NCBI RefSeq assembly: GCF_016313185.1
Contig: NZ_CP066218.1
Span: 2,294,001 to 2,358,000, forward strand
Length of the DNA: 64,000 bases
Direction: 5' to 3'
Source: Mycolicibacterium baixiangningiae
Lineage (GTDB): Bacteria > Actinomycetota > Actinomycetes > Mycobacteriales > Mycobacteriaceae
Shown: piece after piece, positions 37,159 to 45,551 of the stretch
Layout: each line of letters begins with the position of its first letter
Numbering within the stretch: position 1 is the stretch's first letter
Program-made: the position numbers and the translations under genes
The notes under the pieces: generated by a model
The model's input: only the letters and a program-made list of their open reading frames with translations
The model's database searches: none
Told to the model about the DNA's origin: nothing

Positions 37159-37196
37159 AATCCATTGGTCGCGGGTTCGAGCCCCGCCCGCCCCAC
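37159..37196 (+). other. attachment site repeat, junction of islands A and B
   Basis: Identical over 38 bases to 13676-13713, the 3' part of tRNA-Met, but with no anticodon arm or 5' half before it. The following bases (TTTTTCAAGATCGA) are also shared with the sequence after attL, because both islands begin with related AbiE modules. Confidence 0.88.
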
Positions 37197-37237
37197 TTCA
37201 GTGGCATTTTTCAAGATCGAGATTATGAACTCAACGG

Positions 37238-37903
37238 TTATTCATCGTTTGTCAGGGTTGGTGCGGGTCGCGTGGCCTGTCGCCAGGCCTCGCGTACCAC
37301 TTTGAGCGCTTCGGTCGCGGAGACGGTGAGACGGGTCTGGCCGGCCAGTTGCGCCTGCCACTGGGCGTTCGACGGTGCACGGTTGAACAGGTAGAGCCCT
37401 GGTGCTCTTCTAGTGGGTCCGTATCGCCGGTACAGCGCGGCCGCGTCCGCGCCGATGGCGCCGAGCTCGCCCAGCGCCCAGAGGTCCCAGAGATCGCGGG
37501 GCGCGAGCCGGTCCGCCCATGTCGCCGTCTTCGACGCCGCGAACGCAGGCAGCGTGGGCACGATCAGTTCGGCGGCGGGGGAGTCGCTATAGCGCTGGAC
37601 CAAGGCGCGCCGCTCGGTCGGCCAGATCGTCCGATCCCGGGCTGACAGCAGCTGAAGCCGGACCGGCCGTCCGTCTGCAGGTCGCAATAAGGACGGGCAG
37701 GGTGTCCGGGGTGGCGCTCAGTGCGGGTTCGACAGTCAGCCTGCCGTGGGTGCGCGCCACGGCGCGAGGGAGCGCGGCGTCGAGGTCACCTGCGACGTCT
37801 TTCCGGCTGCCGACGGCGATGAGGTCGATGTCCTCGCTGAGCCGCCCGTCCGGGAGGTGGGTGCGGGCGAGGGCGGTGCCGCGTCGCGTTCGTCAGGATC
37901 CAT
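37238..37903 (-). pseudogene. abiEii: AbiEii-type toxin, copy 2, broken
   Basis: The start MDPDERDA (ATG 37903) matches copy 1, but about 100 bases encoding residues 9-45, up to the Gly-Gly of the nucleotidyltransferase motif, are deleted, shifting the frame. The expected GTALARTHLPDGRLSED reading is then in the wrong frame until near 37690, where a second one-base shift restores the C-terminal frame (DGRPVRLQLLSARD to TLTNDE, TAA at 37238). Loss of the catalytic start makes the toxin inactive. The C-terminal part confirms the correct frame for copy 1. Confidence 0.85.
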
Positions 37904-38546
37904 CATCAATCCCGGCCCAGTCTTCGGCACGACGCAGGGACGCCAGCCGGCGCTGTTCGGCCGCGAGGCCCTGCAGGCGCTTCTTGTCGCTGCGCGCGTA
38001 GAGGGCCGCGACGGCAGCCGGGACGCCAGCTTCGTTGTCGCCGAGGCTCGGGCGGTGAGCCAGATCGAGGACGGTCTGTTCGGGTGTGGTCACCAATACC
38101 GGCCCGAGCTCGGTGCGAATGCGTTCGGCGTCCAGGTTGCCGGTGTCGCGCTTGACGAAACGCACGACCGCCGGCCGGTCGGTCAGCGCTATGGGGCGGT
38201 GCTGGCTCGGCACCGCGACGATTGCGGTTGTCAGGGCGCGGGGGATGACGCCGTGCAGGCGTGCGGCACTGAGCCCCATGACGACGATGTCGCCATGGTT
38301 GCAAATCGTTGTGGCGATTCCGGCGGCGGCCGCCTCCAGGTCTGGAATCCATCTGCGCCCCACCATGTCTTGGGGAACGACGACGTAGTAGCCGTCGGCG
38401 AGACGGTGAAGGAGTCCCCGTTCGGCCAGTCGGACCAGCTGGGTTCGGGGATGGGCGTAAACAGCTGCGGCATCGCGCGGCCGGATCGTCTTCAGCGGGG
38501 CCTGTGCCAGGGCGGCTGGGATCGGAGTGCTGTGCTTCAGTGCCAC
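37893..38546 (-). CDS. abiEi: AbiEi-type antitoxin / autoregulator, copy 2
   Basis: 217 residues, intact, colinear with copy 1 (HGLLHRLAHGYYVV there, RGLLHRLADGYYVV here; shared VVMGLSAARLHG and TDRPAVVRFVKR). GTG 38546 (VALKHSTPIP) aligns with the ATG of copy 1 and has AAGGAG 6 bases upstream. With its toxin broken, it may persist as a stand-alone repressor, able to neutralise or cross-regulate copy 1. Confidence 0.85.
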   Translation of the reverse strand: MALKHSTPIPAALAQAPLKTIRPRDAAAVYAHPRTQLVRLAERGLLHRLADGYYVVVPQDMVGRRWIPDLEAAAAGIATTICNHGDIVVMGLSAARLHGVIPRALTTAIVAVPSQHRPIALTDRPAVVRFVKRDTGNLDAERIRTELGPVLVTTPEQTVLDLAHRPSLGDNEAGVPAAVAALYARSDKKRLQGLAAEQRRLASLRRAEDWAGIDDGS

Positions 38547-38557
38547 TTTCACTCCTT

Positions 38558-38600
38558 GAGTACGCAAATCGTACTTCTACAGAGTACGAAATGCATACTC
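38558..38600. promoter_or_regulatory. candidate AbiEi operators upstream of copy 2
   Basis: Two adjacent dyads: AGTACG-CAAAT-CGTACT (38559-38575) and GAGTACGAAATGCATACTC (38582-38600). The second shares AAATGCATACTCA with the first operon. Paired inverted repeats are what AbiEi repressors are known to bind. Confidence 0.6.
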
Positions 38601-38651
38601 AACAGCGCAACCTTCATTCCGAGCGCGGCTCGTCGCGCTCGCTGACGGCGC

Positions 38652-38790
38652 AGTCGAGCAGATCGACAACTTGGGTGTGGATGCGACCACGACTCATGTA
38701 GCGCCTTGCGTCATGCTGACGTGGCTGTGACCGAGGTGATCGGCGCCGATGCGGGCGGAGAGTCCTTCATCGTCGTGTGGCAACGAGGTT
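38652..38790 (-). pseudogene. C-terminal remnant of a tyrosine integrase (island B)
   Basis: The minus strand encodes EGLSARIGADHLGHSHVSMTQ and, after a one- or two-base loss, RYMSRGRIHTQV and DLLD, near-identical to the end of the island A integrase. Only about 45 codons survive. It lies about 100 bases from abiEi copy 2, whereas in island A 7.7 kb separates the two. Confidence 0.82.
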
Positions 38791-38947
38791 TCGGTGGTTC
38801 GGCCGCTGGGCTGGGTCGTCGACGTGCGGTCAAGCGCAACCGTGCCCAGGACACAATATGGAGCTGTAAGGGGGCTATTGAAATTAGGGTCGCTTCAGCA
38901 TCTTTCGCACCGTCATTGACGTCATGACACCGTCGACGGTCTCCACG

Positions 38948-40540
38948 TCACCTCGTGTCCACCGTGGCGTCGCGGCGGTCCGATGCACCGTTCGACTCCA
39001 GGTCAGCCGAGTCGGGATGTGCTGGCAGGTAGATCAGCGTGAGGACGGCCGCGACCGCGGTCACCACGGCTGCCACGACGCAACCGGTGGTGAACCCGTC
39101 GACGAAACTGGTGCGGGCGAGATCCGTTAGTTGAGCGGCGGCGCGGGCGCCGGCGTCACCGAGGGACGCCGCGGCGTGTTGCGAGGCAGCGAGCGCAGCA
39201 CCGACGGAGTCACGCGCGGGGTCCATCAATTGCTCGGGCAACGGTGCACCGTGAAGGCCGTCCCGATAGACCGACAGTGCGACCGACCCTATGACCGCGA
39301 CGCCGAGGGTTCCGCCGATTTCTCGGGTCGCATCGTTGACGGCAGATCCCATGCCTGCCTTCTCCGGCGAGACGACCCCCATGATCGCCTCAGTCGCAGG
39401 GGTGTTCGTAAGACCGAGGCCCGCACCCAGGAACAGCATCTGGCCGACGATCTCGGGGTAGCTCGTGCCGACGTCCACGGTCGAGGCCCAGCCGAAGGCG
39501 ACGCTCAGCGACACCAGCCCGAATGCGACTACGAGCTTCGAACCGATCACCACGGCGAGGCGAGTCCCGATCAGGGACGCGACAGCGATCGAACCCGCGA
39601 CGGGAAGCATGCGTATGCCCGTCTCGAATGCGCCGTATCCGCGAACGGATTGGAAATACTGTGTGACGAGGAAGATGAAGCCGAACAGTGCGAAGAATGC
39701 GCTCGTCACAGCTCCGCTTGCGGCCGTGAAACGCAGGTTGGTGAACAGCCGGACGTCGAGCATCGGGTGCGCGACGCGTGCCTCCTGCACCACGAAGACG
39801 CCAAGAATCACTGCTGCTGAGACGAATCCGAGGATCGTCGGCTTGGATGACCACCCTCGATCGGGTGCCTCGATGATCGTGTATACCAAAGCGCCGAGAG
39901 CGAGGGTGGATAGAGCGAGACCGACGAAGTCCAGAGGAGGTGTGGCCGGGTCCTTGGAGTTCGGGACGAAGCGCAGTGTGAGAACCACTGTGAGTGCGGC
40001 TGCGGCACCGTTGAACACCAGGATTGAACCCCACCAGAAGGATTCGACGAGTGCTCCGCCGACGACCGGGCCTACAGCGACCGATATGCCGGTGGCCGCG
40101 CCCCAAATGCTGATCGCCTTGACCCGTTCGGACCGCTCAGTGAAGACGTTGGTCAGGATCGACAACGTCACCGGATACACCACCGCCGCCGCGGCGCCGG
40201 CCACTGCGCGCCAAGCGATCAGGACGCCGGAGCTCTGACTCCAGGCGCCGGCGAGTGAGGCGATCAGGAACACGACCAGGCCCAGCACAAGAAAGGGCTT
40301 GCGACCGAATCTGTCGCTGAGCGAACCGCCCGCCAAGACCAGAGCGGCGAATGCGAGGTTGAAGGCGTCGACGATCCACAACAGGTGGCGCGTAGTGGCC
40401 CCCAGTTCTCCGACAAGTGTTGGCAGGGCGATGTTCACGATCGTTGTCGAGACGTTCACCACGAACACCGCGAAGCACAGGGCCACCAGCGTGGCACCCT
40501 TATTCGGGCGGTCCCCACGCAGCCTTTTTCTCAGTGGCAC
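38948..40540 (-). CDS. MFS drug efflux transporter, DHA2 (14-helix) family
   Basis: 530 residues, typical DHA2 length with about 14 membrane segments. Motif A appears as GGSLSDRFGRKPFLVLG, motif B region around AWRAVAGAAAAVVYPV, and motif C-like GPVVGGALVESFWWGSIL. The N-terminus (FVVNVSTTIVNIALPTL) is characteristic of EmrB/QacA-type pumps. Proton-driven export of drugs or lipophilic compounds is expected. The downstream position relative to the DUF4188 gene and a divergent TetR suggests inducible efflux. Confidence 0.9.
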   Translation of the reverse strand: MPLRKRLRGDRPNKGATLVALCFAVFVVNVSTTIVNIALPTLVGELGATTRHLLWIVDAFNLAFAALVLAGGSLSDRFGRKPFLVLGLVVFLIASLAGAWSQSSGVLIAWRAVAGAAAAVVYPVTLSILTNVFTERSERVKAISIWGAATGISVAVGPVVGGALVESFWWGSILVFNGAAAALTVVLTLRFVPNSKDPATPPLDFVGLALSTLALGALVYTIIEAPDRGWSSKPTILGFVSAAVILGVFVVQEARVAHPMLDVRLFTNLRFTAASGAVTSAFFALFGFIFLVTQYFQSVRGYGAFETGIRMLPVAGSIAVASLIGTRLAVVIGSKLVVAFGLVSLSVAFGWASTVDVGTSYPEIVGQMLFLGAGLGLTNTPATEAIMGVVSPEKAGMGSAVNDATREIGGTLGVAVIGSVALSVYRDGLHGAPLPEQLMDPARDSVGAALAASQHAAASLGDAGARAAAQLTDLARTSFVDGFTTGCVVAAVVTAVAAVLTLIYLPAHPDSADLESNGASDRRDATVDTR

Positions 40541-40666
40541 AACGAGTCCGCTCCCGCTGCCGTCGGGGCCGTCTCGAGGGCTCCGCTCAGCTGCAGGCCG
40601 GCGAAGGGCGCGGGGGCGCGCATCGAGCGCGGGTTGACCGGACAGACCGTCGACGGTGGCAGCGAG

Positions 40667-41155
40667 TCAGTGAGCATCGGTGTCGCCGAGTCGGTCGCGC
40701 ATCGTGGACGTGCTCCGCAAGGTGCGGTACTGGCCTGCCGCGGCCAAGCCCATCCGCGGCATGTTGGCGTAGATCGCCTCGAACTGGCCGGCCTGGACGC
40801 GGAAGGTCTCGTGCCAGACCCCCACGTGGCCGTTGTAGGCGGTTCGGCGGAAGAATTCCCGTTGAGCCGGGCGATGTCTGCGGTCCTCGTTATTGGCCCA
40901 AGTCTCGAGTTCCTCCATCGAGCGCCAGTACTGGATGAACATCGGTACCCGCCAGTCGGTGACCGTCAGCATCGTCCGCGATTCCAGCAGCGGCGAATCG
41001 GGGAGCTCTTTGAGCTCTCTGGTCATGGCGAACGCCGCGCGCATCACGGGCACCCATTCGTTCACCCGCCGAAGGTGATTGACGCGCATTCCGATGAAGA
41101 AGACGACGAAGTCGTCCGGGAAGTTGGCGGTGTATCGGCCCGCTTCGACATCCAT
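40667..41155 (-). CDS. DUF4188 (ABM-fold monooxygenase-like) protein
   Basis: 162 residues from ATG 41155 (MDVEAGRYTANF), preceded by GGGAG. Family features: VVFFIGMRVNHLRRVNEW, QYWRSMEELETWANNEDRRHRPA and the end GMRLG-like NMPRMGLAAAG. The fold is a dimeric alpha/beta barrel seen in small monooxygenases. It is divergent from the TetR gene and upstream of the MFS gene on the same strand, so modification plus export of a toxic compound is a reasonable reading. Confidence 0.8.
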   Translation of the reverse strand: MDVEAGRYTANFPDDFVVFFIGMRVNHLRRVNEWVPVMRAAFAMTRELKELPDSPLLESRTMLTVTDWRVPMFIQYWRSMEELETWANNEDRRHRPAQREFFRRTAYNGHVGVWHETFRVQAGQFEAIYANMPRMGLAAAGQYRTLRSTSTMRDRLGDTDAH

Positions 41156-41273
41156 TGATCTCCCCGCTTTATGGGTGGAGCGGCGGAAGCCGCCGCCCGC
41201 ACAGCGTAAGACGGACACTGTGTACTTACAAGTTGTCTGTGACTATTCTTGGCGTGGCGCTAAGGTGGCGCGC

Positions 41274-41915
41274 GTGTCGGTCCTGGACAAGCGCAGTCGA
41301 GACGACCCGCGCCGCCAAGCCACGGAGCAGGCGTTCCTCGACGCGACGAAGTCGCTCCTCGACGACGGGGCGCCGTTCGCCGACCTCAATGTCAGTCGCA
41401 TCGCCGAGCGCGCCGGCCGGACGCGCACCGCGTTCTATACGCACTTCTCGGATCGACGCGAGTTGCTTTTGGCACTTCTGCGCGACGCCGGTGGAGACGC
41501 AATTGCGGCACTCGGACCGTTCCTGGCTGGTGAAGGTCAGATCGCCCATAGCGAGATCACGACGGCGACCCGGGCGCTGCTCGAGAACTTCCATAAGCAC
41601 GCGACGCTCGTGCGAGCGGTCATCGAAGCGGCAAGCTACGACGAGCAGATCGGTACCCAGTGGTCGACGATCGTGAGACGCATCATCGACGATGCCGGTC
41701 TCCGATTGCAGACCGCTGGACTGAGCAGAGACGCAGCCGCCCCCATCGCTACCGCGTTGGTCTGGATGACCGAGCGCACCTGCTACCAGCAAGCGGTCCG
41801 CAACGACACCGACCTCGATGACGAGCAGATGATCCTGGGCATCAGCAATGTCTGGTGGAACACGATTCGTGGCGCCGCTGAGTCCGGTCGGCCCAGTGCC
41901 GGGGAACATCGCTGA
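41274..41915 (+). CDS. TetR-family regulator
   Basis: 213 residues. The N-terminal HTH is DLNVSRIAERAGRTRTAFYT then HFSDRRELLLALL. The ligand domain is helical (ATALVWMTERTCYQQAV, a TetR_C type). Starts at GTG 41274 or 41265 are both possible. It is divergent from the DUF4188-MFS genes (starts 118 bases apart) and probably represses them. Confidence 0.85.
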   Translation: MSVLDKRSRDDPRRQATEQAFLDATKSLLDDGAPFADLNVSRIAERAGRTRTAFYTHFSDRRELLLALLRDAGGDAIAALGPFLAGEGQIAHSEITTATRALLENFHKHATLVRAVIEAASYDEQIGTQWSTIVRRIIDDAGLRLQTAGLSRDAAAPIATALVWMTERTCYQQAVRNDTDLDDEQMILGISNVWWNTIRGAAESGRPSAGEHR

Positions 41916-42221
41916 TTCGGAGTCTTCTCTCCTCAGCCCTCCGAGTGCGGACGCCGCACCGTCCGTGACTGACCGAGGTAACGGCGCGAGGTCGAGGTGT
42001 TCGAGATGGTTGCGCGACGGTCCAGCGGGAGGTCGTGGCACGGCTCACGACGGTACTTCCCGCAGTTCCGCAGATTCAGAGGAACACCATGAGTCGGAAG
42101 CGACCGGATCGGGTGCCGCTCGTCTGTATCGGTTGAGTGCTGGAAACTATTGTGTGCCAAGAGCATCGAGCGGAATGTGGCAGCCTCGAGATCGGCCCGT
42201 CTCAAATCCACTGGTCGCTGA
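41916..42221. other. gap with a short tRNA-like att match
   Basis: No gene supported. AATCCACTGGTCGC at 42205-42218 matches 13 of 14 bases at the start of the attachment site (AATCCATTGGTCGC), but the match ends there. Confidence 0.4.
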
Positions 42222-43343
42222 TCAGCACCGTGTCGAGTTGCGGACGGCAGCAGTGATGTAGCGCTGCGCGGCTTCGTCTATCGTGATGTTTTCTTCCTGG
42301 CTCAGGAGTCGAAGCTGGGCGAAGGCATCCTGAGCGCTGAGGCCGGCGTGCCTGCCGACACCAATGGCTCGATCGATGAGCGTCCGGCGATCTAGCAGCT
42401 CCTTTAGTTGTGCGGCTGCGCCTTTCGCCGGATGGCGCTCGCTGCAACTGCCTGACAGCTCGGTTGCCGCCCTGTCGGGTACGGGCTTCGCGGTCTGGGC
42501 GACGAAATCGCTGATGATGCCGGCGACTTCAGCCGGCGCCTCGATCTGGGGAAAATGCCCAACGGCGGGAAGAATCTCGAGCCGACTTCCTGACCTTGCT
42601 GCCTGCGCCGCGTACCCGTGCTCGACTGGAATGATTTTGTCTGCACCGCCCCAGATCAGCAGCGTGGGCGCGTCAGCGCGGATATGCAACCGGTTGAGCG
42701 CGCTCACCGTTTGGCCGCGGTAGTCGACCACCGAGCGCAGGGTGCGTAAGAACGCTTGTCGGGTAGGAGGCTCGGCGAACGAGGAGTAGGTCTTCCATAT
42801 TTCAGCGCCCAGCACCGAGTCCACTCCCATTGCTCCCAGCCACCTGCGCACCGTACGCCCGATGCCGAGCACGGGTCTCGGTGCAATGAAGGGAAGCACA
42901 AGCTCTGCGCCCGGCGCGGCCAGTAACCGCAAGATCAGGCCCACGTCTGGACCGAGGCCGCCGCTGCTGATCAAGATCAGCCGCTGGCAGTACTCGGGAT
43001 GCTGGTATATGAACTGCATCGCTACGCCGCCGCCGAGCGAATGACCGACAACGGTCACCTCGTCGATACCCAATTCGTCGAGCAAATCTCGCAACCCTGC
43101 TGCGAAGGCACCCAGCGAATAGTCGCTCCGTGGTTTGGCGGACAGTCCGTGACCCAGCAGGTCCGGTGCCACAACACGATAACTGTCCGCCAACAAGGAA
43201 AACACCGGACTCCATGATTCCGAAGTGCCCCCCATCCCGTGAAGCAGTAGCAACACCTCGCCGCTACCCGCCTGTCGATAAGCGATGCGATCTCCATGCA
43301 GGTCCACGTAGCGAACCTCGCTTTGATTTGCGTCGTTGCCCAT
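42222..43343 (-). CDS. alpha/beta-hydrolase fused to a C-terminal ANTAR domain
   Basis: 373 residues. ATG 43343 has AGGAG 5 bases upstream. Residues 1-280 are an alpha/beta-hydrolase: oxyanion region LLLLHGMGGTSESW, nucleophile elbow VVGHSLGGG (Ser102), acid after LLIWGGADKIIPVEHG, and catalytic His in LPAVGHFPQIE. The last about 60 residues (QLKELLDRRTLIDRAIGVG, LSAQDAFAQLRLLSQEENIT, DEAAQRYI) match the three-helix ANTAR domain, which binds paired RNA hairpins to prevent transcription termination. ANTAR is normally attached to sensor domains (GAF, PAS, receiver), so a hydrolase as the sensor part is unusual. Three GAF-ANTAR genes follow. Confidence 0.82.
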   Translation of the reverse strand: MGNDANQSEVRYVDLHGDRIAYRQAGSGEVLLLLHGMGGTSESWSPVFSLLADSYRVVAPDLLGHGLSAKPRSDYSLGAFAAGLRDLLDELGIDEVTVVGHSLGGGVAMQFIYQHPEYCQRLILISSGGLGPDVGLILRLLAAPGAELVLPFIAPRPVLGIGRTVRRWLGAMGVDSVLGAEIWKTYSSFAEPPTRQAFLRTLRSVVDYRGQTVSALNRLHIRADAPTLLIWGGADKIIPVEHGYAAQAARSGSRLEILPAVGHFPQIEAPAEVAGIISDFVAQTAKPVPDRAATELSGSCSERHPAKGAAAQLKELLDRRTLIDRAIGVGRHAGLSAQDAFAQLRLLSQEENITIDEAAQRYITAAVRNSTRC

Positions 43344-43966
43344 CGAACTCCTGTTTCCATTCACCGTGCTGTCGCCCCATCCATGCGTTCACCGGTATCT
43401 CCTGCGGGCCAATCGACTTCGCCGTCGGAGACATCGCAGGTGGCTATCGCGTCCGCTGTCTTAGCTGCGTTGGGGGTACGTCACCCGCGAACCCTGCCGC
43501 GATTCGTTTGTGTCTTCGGGGCCCTCGGGTGAGGATCGTGGTCTGGGGCCCTGCGTCGATCTATCGCGCTGCACGAGGTCGATGCGATGCGGCGTCGATT
43601 CCCTGCGGCTCAGGGACGACCGGCGACTGCTCCGAGATACCCGGCGCGGGGCCCTCCAAACGTCGGTCAGTCGTCGTGGGGGAGGCCCTATTCGTGCTTG
43701 GGCAACATCCGTTTGGGCCGTGTGACACCGGGTACGGGTCGCTGAGAGCACCAATGGAAGAGATCACCATGCGCGCAATGGATATCGGACACCCTATGAA
43801 CTGCGGGCCGACGAGATGGTCATGCCGTCCCTAGCACACCCTGACGCCATTCTTCGTGTGCAGGCGGCGGTCTGCGGACCGCACCAGCACCTCTACCACC
43901 GCAAGAGCGCGTCGCCTTCGTTGAAAGTCTTCCTTCGTTCGCGATCTCACAGTCTGGGTCTCGCGA
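43344..43966. other. 620-bp divergent intergenic region between ANTAR genes
   Basis: No supported gene. Several GC-rich potential stem-loops are present (for example GGGGCCCTCGGGTG and GGGGCCCTGCG about 43517-43556). The length is enough for leader RNAs in both directions, which matters because ANTAR proteins act on leader hairpins. Confidence 0.45.
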
Positions 43967-44677
43967 ATGCAGGATTTTGAACGTCGTCTGCTCGAGGCGG
44001 TCGGCGACGCCCGCGGTCTCAAGGCGGCCGACCGGTTGTGCGAGGCATGCGTCGGTTTACTCGACGTCGACGCGGCAGCGGTATCCATCGTGTTCGACGG
44101 CGCCAACATGGGCACCTACGGCGCCAGCGGTCCACAAGCCCGCAAGTACGACGAGCTGCAGTTCATTGTCGGTGAAGGGCCGTGCCTCGATTCCGTGGCC
44201 AACCGCGCACCGGTGATGGTTGCCGACCTGGCCGACCCTGAAGAAAATCGCTGGCCCGCCTACGGGCCCGTGATGATCGACTACCGGATCCGCGGTGTGT
44301 ACGCAATTCCCGTGGTAGTTGCCGGTGCCTACATGGGTGCCTTGGACTTCTTCCGCGCGATCCCAGACAGCCTGGCCACTGAGCAGATCGCGGGAATGGT
44401 GATCGCCGCTGAGCTGGCTCAACTGCCGCTGCTGGATCTGCTGAAGGGCGATTTGCAGACTGCGGTCGCCGATCCTGGCAGCGACGCCTGGGCAGAGCTG
44501 AACGAATTCTCGCGGACCGAAGTCAGTCAAGCCACCGGCATGCTGATGGCTCAGCTCAACATCGGCGCTGCCTCAGCCCTTGCGCGATTACGAGCCCGCG
44601 CCTACGCGAGTGGGCGCACCGCCAGCGCCGTTGCCCGCGACATCATCGACCGGCGACTCCAGATGGAGGCAGACTGA
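43967..44677 (+). CDS. GAF-ANTAR regulator
   Basis: 236 residues. GAF domain (about 20-160): LLDVDAAAVSIVFDGA, QFIVGEGPCLDSVANRAPVM (the EGPC block typical of this group), WPAYGPVMIDYRIRGVYAIP. ANTAR domain (about 175-230): VSQATGMLMAQLNIGAASAL then LRARAYASGRTASAVARDII. A ligand or redox signal sensed by GAF would switch RNA antitermination. It is the first of two tandem GAF-ANTAR genes. Confidence 0.87.
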   Translation: MQDFERRLLEAVGDARGLKAADRLCEACVGLLDVDAAAVSIVFDGANMGTYGASGPQARKYDELQFIVGEGPCLDSVANRAPVMVADLADPEENRWPAYGPVMIDYRIRGVYAIPVVVAGAYMGALDFFRAIPDSLATEQIAGMVIAAELAQLPLLDLLKGDLQTAVADPGSDAWAELNEFSRTEVSQATGMLMAQLNIGAASALARLRARAYASGRTASAVARDIIDRRLQMEAD

Positions 44678-44744
44678 TGTGTAGGACCTCATCTGTCCGG
44701 CTGCTAGGGAAGCCGTCTCCGGCGCCAAGCGGAAGTAGGCACTG

Positions 44745-45494
44745 ATGGATACATCGCGGGAATCGCGCGTTCTGGGCGCAGTCGTGACCTTGGTCGACAG
44801 CCTTCTGGATGACTTCGACGTGGTCGAGCTGCTCACCGATCTGACCGAGCAATGCGCCCAGCTTCTCGACGTCGGAGCTGCCGGGCTGTTGCTGGCGGGT
44901 CCCCGCCAGGGCCTTCATCTGATGGCTGCAACCTCACAAAAGTCGCATGAGCTCGAGGTATTCCAACTCCAGGCCGACGAGGGCCCCTGCCTGGACTGCT
45001 TCGCCACGGGCAAACCGGTCACGGCACCGGACCTCAGCACTCAGCACTCTCGTTGGCCTCGATTCGCTGCCGCTGCCGCCGATGCAGGGTATGTCTCTGT
45101 GCACGCGGTGCCCCTGCGCGCCGCTGGCACCGTATTAGGAGCGCTCGGGCTTTTCGGTGCGCGCGTAGGGGTGCTGAACGAAGCCGACCTTCTGGTGGCA
45201 CACACGTTGGCGCATGTGGCGAGCGTCGCACTCCTTCAAGAACATGCGCCGACATCCGACTCCATCGCAACGCCTCTTCGGGCGGCATTGACAGACCGTG
45301 TGGTCGTAGACCAGGCCACCGGGTTCGTCAGCCAACGCCTCGACGTCCCCATCGAGGACGCCTTCGATCTGCTGCGCCGTTACGCACGGACCCATGCTGA
45401 GCACTTGACCGACGCGGCACGGCTGCTGACAACCCCATCTGAGCAACGCCAGGGGATTCTTGAGGCGTTAACAGTCCTTGTGGTTCAGCCGTAG
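44745..45494 (+). CDS. GAF-ANTAR regulator
   Basis: 249 residues. GAF: LLDVGAAGLLLAGPRQGLHL, QADEGPCLDCFATGKPVTAP, VHAVPLRAAGTVLGALGLF. ANTAR: LTDRVVVDQATGFVSQRLD then PIEDAFDLLRRYARTH and LTDAARLL. It follows the previous gene by 67 bases on the same strand and probably shares its transcript. The pair differ enough not to be a recent duplication. Confidence 0.87.
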   Translation: MDTSRESRVLGAVVTLVDSLLDDFDVVELLTDLTEQCAQLLDVGAAGLLLAGPRQGLHLMAATSQKSHELEVFQLQADEGPCLDCFATGKPVTAPDLSTQHSRWPRFAAAAADAGYVSVHAVPLRAAGTVLGALGLFGARVGVLNEADLLVAHTLAHVASVALLQEHAPTSDSIATPLRAALTDRVVVDQATGFVSQRLDVPIEDAFDLLRRYARTHAEHLTDAARLLTTPSEQRQGILEALTVLVVQP

Positions 45495-45551
45495 GCACAG
45501 GGTTTGGTCGTGGGCGGTGTTCAGAACCCTCTATCGCACCCAGCGCTCCGC

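Noticed and set aside
37008..37214. 68-codon minus-strand frame with GRAGLEPATNG-like sequence
   Set aside because: A well-known spurious reading of sequence next to tRNA-type attachment sites.
36628..37305. 225-codon plus-strand frame crossing the att site
   Set aside because: It reads through the tRNA-derived repeat (NPLVAGSSPARP-type peptide) and has no domain.
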